Source: Roseibium aggregatum IAM 12614 (GTDB lineage Bacteria; Pseudomonadota; Alphaproteobacteria; Rhizobiales; Stappiaceae). From it: a stretch of 64,000 bases of DNA. The notes beneath the pieces were generated by a model. That model was not told the origin of the DNA, searched no databases, and saw nothing but the letters and a program-made list of their open reading frames with translations. The position numbers and the translations under genes are program-made. Positions within the stretch are counted from its first letter, which is position 1. Every line of letters starts with the position of its first letter. The DNA lies in NCBI RefSeq assembly GCF_000168975.1, contig NZ_AAUW01000006.1, forward strand, positions 62,001 to 126,000, in the 5' to 3' direction. Of this stretch, positions 61,946 through 64,000 are shown piece after piece.

Positions 61946-64000
61946 TCAGCCTCTCAGCGTGCCGCCGGTTGCCTTTTCGACATTGGCGATGATCTTCTTC
62001 GCCACGGCGTCGATTTCCTCGTCCGTCAGGGTTTTCTGGCGCGGTTGCATCGTCACGTCGATCGCGACGGACTTCTGTCCTTCCGGCACGCCCTGACCTT
62101 CGTAGATATCGAATAGCGTGACATCGCTGATCAGGGTCTTGTCCGCACCACGCGCGGCTTTCAGCAGCGCCTCGGCCGAAACGTCCTTGCCGAGAAGGAA
62201 GGCAAAGTCGCGCTGGACCGGCATCAGACCGCTGACATTGAGCGCGCCCTTGGAACGGCCACCCTTGCCCTTGGGTTCGGGCAAGGCATCCAGGTAGATC
62301 TCGAACGCGATCAGCGGGCCTTCGATATCAAGCATCTGCAGCGTGCGCGGATGAATTTCACCGAACACCGCCAGCACGTTTTTCGGGCCGAGCTTGAGGC
62401 AGCCCGACCGGCCCGGATGGAATGTTGCCGGTGCGTCTGCCGACACCATCAGTTTGTCCACCGGAGCACCGATGGCAGCCAGCGCCGCTTCGGCATCCGC
62501 CTTGGCGTCGAACACGTCAACGGTCTGGGAAACGCCAGACCAGTGCCGGCCGGCACCCTGCAGCTTCGCAGACCCGCGGCGCACGCCGGTTGCGACCATC
62601 TTCTGGCCTTCCGGAGTGTCGTTCTCGAACACCTGACCGACCTCGAACAGGGCAACATTGCCGTATCCCCGGTCGGCATTGCGCTGCGCAGCCACGAGCA
62701 GGCCCGGAAGCAGGCTCGGGCGCATGTCGGACATCTCGGTGGAAATCGGATTGGCCAGCGCCAGCGCGGCGCTGCCGCCACCGAAGAGTTCGGCGTGATC
62801 CTTTGCGATGAACGACCATGTGACCGCTTCATTGAAGCCACGGGCGGCCAGGGCTCGGCGCGCCTTGTTGCGGCGGATCTGGCCGGTGGTCAGCACCTTC
62901 TGACCCACGGTGCCGGTGCGCGGCAGTGGCGTGAACGGCACCCGGTCCAGACCGATGATCCGCACCACCTCTTCCACGAGGTCGGCCTTGCCTTCGATAT
63001 CCGGACGCCAGCTCGGTGCGGCCACCTTGACCGTGTCACCGGAGCCGGAAACCCAGAAGCCGAGCGATTTCAGCGTGACATTGGCCTCCGCAGGCTGAAC
63101 GTCGACACCGGACAGGCGCTTGATTTCCGAATAGGGGAACTCGATGATCTTGCTGGTTTCCGGCACGGACCCGGCCTGAACCGTTTCCGACGCCTCACCA
63201 CCGCACAGCTCCAGAACCATACGCGTGGCATATTCCAGGCCCGGCATCATGTAGTCCGGATCGACGCCGCGCTCGAAGCGGTAACGGGCATCCGTGTTGA
63301 CGCCAAGCTTGCGGCCGGTGGCGGCAATGTCGTCTTCGTCCCACAGAGCGGACTCGATCAGCACATTGACGGTTTCTTCCGTGCAGCCGGAAGGTTCGCC
63401 CCCCAGAATGCCGCCGAGGCTTTCCACGCCGTTGTCGTCGGAAATGACGCAGACCGTATCATCGATCTCATAGGTCTTGCCGTTGAGGCCGTCGATCGTC
63501 TCGCCCGGCTTGCCACGGCGCACCACAAGATTGCCATGCACCTTGTCCGCGTCGAACACATGCAGCGGTCGGCCCTGGTCGAAGGTGATGTAGTTGGTCA
63601 TGTCGACAAGGGTGTTGATCGGCCTGAGGCCAATGGCGGTCAGGCGGTCCTGCAGCCACTTCGGCGATGGGCCGTTCTTCACGCCCTTGACCAGGCGCAG
63701 GCCGAAAGCCTTGCACATCGGTTTGGTGTGGCCGAAGTCCAGCGTGACGTCGACCGGGCAGGGGAAGGTGCCGCGAACCTGTTCGTTGCTGCGTTCCTTC
63801 AGCTTGCCGAGACCGGCAGCGGCAAGGTCGCGAGCAATACCGTAGACGCCGGTGCAATCCGGGCGGTTCGGGGTCAGGCCGATTTCGATGACCGGCTCGT
63901 CAAGCCCCGCCCATTCGGCATAGGCCATGCCGACCGGCGCATCCGCCGGCAGGTCGATGATGCCGTCATGTTCGTTGGAAAGTTCCAGCTCCCGTTCCGA
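61946..64000 (-). CDS. pheT: Phenylalanyl-tRNA synthetase beta subunit PheT (5' end off the window)
   Basis: This is the beta subunit of the alpha2-beta2 enzyme that charges tRNA-Phe. The visible 685 codons run without a stop to the right edge; complete PheT is about 800 residues, so about 115 N-terminal residues are missing. Visible parts are the B3/B4 editing domain ([20 protein letters not shown], then [20 protein letters not shown]), the B5 domain ([20 protein letters not shown]), the catalytic-like core ([30 protein letters not shown]) and the C-terminal anticodon-binding FDX-ACB domain ([20 protein letters not shown]). The bidirectional hairpin at 61888 terminates it. Confidence 0.96.
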   Translation of the reverse strand, partial: SERELELSNEHDGIIDLPADAPVGMAYAEWAGLDEPVIEIGLTPNRPDCTGVYGIARDLAAAGLGKLKERSNEQVRGTFPCPVDVTLDFGHTKPMCKAFGLRLVKGVKNGPSPKWLQDRLTAIGLRPINTLVDMTNYITFDQGRPLHVFDADKVHGNLVVRRGKPGETIDGLNGKTYEIDDTVCVISDDNGVESLGGILGGEPSGCTEETVNVLIESALWDEDDIAATGRKLGVNTDARYRFERGVDPDYMMPGLEYATRMVLELCGGEASETVQAGSVPETSKIIEFPYSEIKRLSGVDVQPAEANVTLKSLGFWVSGSGDTVKVAAPSWRPDIEGKADLVEEVVRIIGLDRVPFTPLPRTGTVGQKVLTTGQIRRNKARRALAARGFNEAVTWSFIAKDHAELFGGGSAALALANPISTEMSDMRPSLLPGLLVAAQRNADRGYGNVALFEVGQVFENDTPEGQKMVATGVRRGSAKLQGAGRHWSGVSQTVDVFDAKADAEAALAAIGAPVDKLMVSADAPATFHPGRSGCLKLGPKNVLAVFGEIHPRTLQMLDIEGPLIAFEIYLDALPEPKGKGGRSKGALNVSGLMPVQRDFAFLLGKDVSAEALLKAARGADKTLISDVTLFDIYEGQGVPEGQKSVAIDVTMQPRQKTLTDEEIDAVAKKIIANVEKATGGTLRG

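Overview
The window reads as a chromosomal segment of a high-GC alphaproteobacterium. The gene complement (imuA-imuB-dnaE2 cassette, Hsp20 with a DUF1150 partner, a ROSE-like thermometer, a bgsBA-like pair, OpgC, a GTTC-N7-GTTC LexA box) fits Hyphomicrobiales, and a Stappiaceae-like marine lineage (Roseibium/Labrenzia/Stappia) is my best guess from gene content alone. Both edges cut genes: dnaE2 on the left and pheT on the right, both on the minus strand.

Layout. 1-6071 (minus): SOS mutagenesis cassette imuA, imuB, dnaE2, with a 243-bp tandem repeat array between imuB and dnaE2. 6222-6914: a protein carrying sialyltransferase (GT29-like) motifs. 7025-11888: ugpB-A-E-C glycerol-3-phosphate ABC importer behind Pho-box-like 11-bp repeats; ugpA carries an apparent 1-nt deletion. 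12093-18048: AlkC-like glycosylase, MFS transporter and YjbR protein, an ECF sigma factor with a SnoaL-like secreted partner, and a LysR regulator. 18131-18955: RNA thermometer, hsp20, DUF1150. 19146-24100: OpgC and a TTC38-like TPR protein (minus), a YeeE/TsuA transporter, a DUF302 protein and an unlisted 31-codon gene. 24169-31987: SDR, a K+ channel ending in a zinc ribbon, a secreted esterase, a class III CoA-transferase overlapping a ThDP enzyme, and a membrane sensor without an output domain. 32000-35174: HlyD plus GT2 synthase resembling bgsBA (mixed-linkage beta-glucan). 35522-40730: HxlR/VOC pair, membrane hydrolase, panC-panB, then six copies of a 195-bp repeat. 40819-47436: Ada, a five-gene TonB/ExbB/ExbD/ExbD energy-transduction operon, a LysE exporter and a GT4 glycosyltransferase. 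47437-49254: AT-rich, gene-poor stretch with a histidine-kinase remnant. 49255-64000: ABC exporter, MBL-like protein, aldehyde dehydrogenase, tRNA-Ser(GGA), MsrA, a coupled small membrane protein and chemoreceptor, a PabB-PabC fusion, a nucleotidyltransferase, two paralogous secreted four-cysteine proteins and pheT.

Themes. DNA damage response appears three times (imuAB-dnaE2, AlkC, Ada). Envelope and surface glycan functions recur (GT29-like, OpgC, bgsBA-like, GT4). Phosphate or glycerophosphodiester scavenging is represented by ugp. Two repeat arrays share one dispersed palindromic element whose ends read gtcatcccgg and ccggg(g)atgac. I see no prophage, integrase, CRISPR array or rRNA operon.
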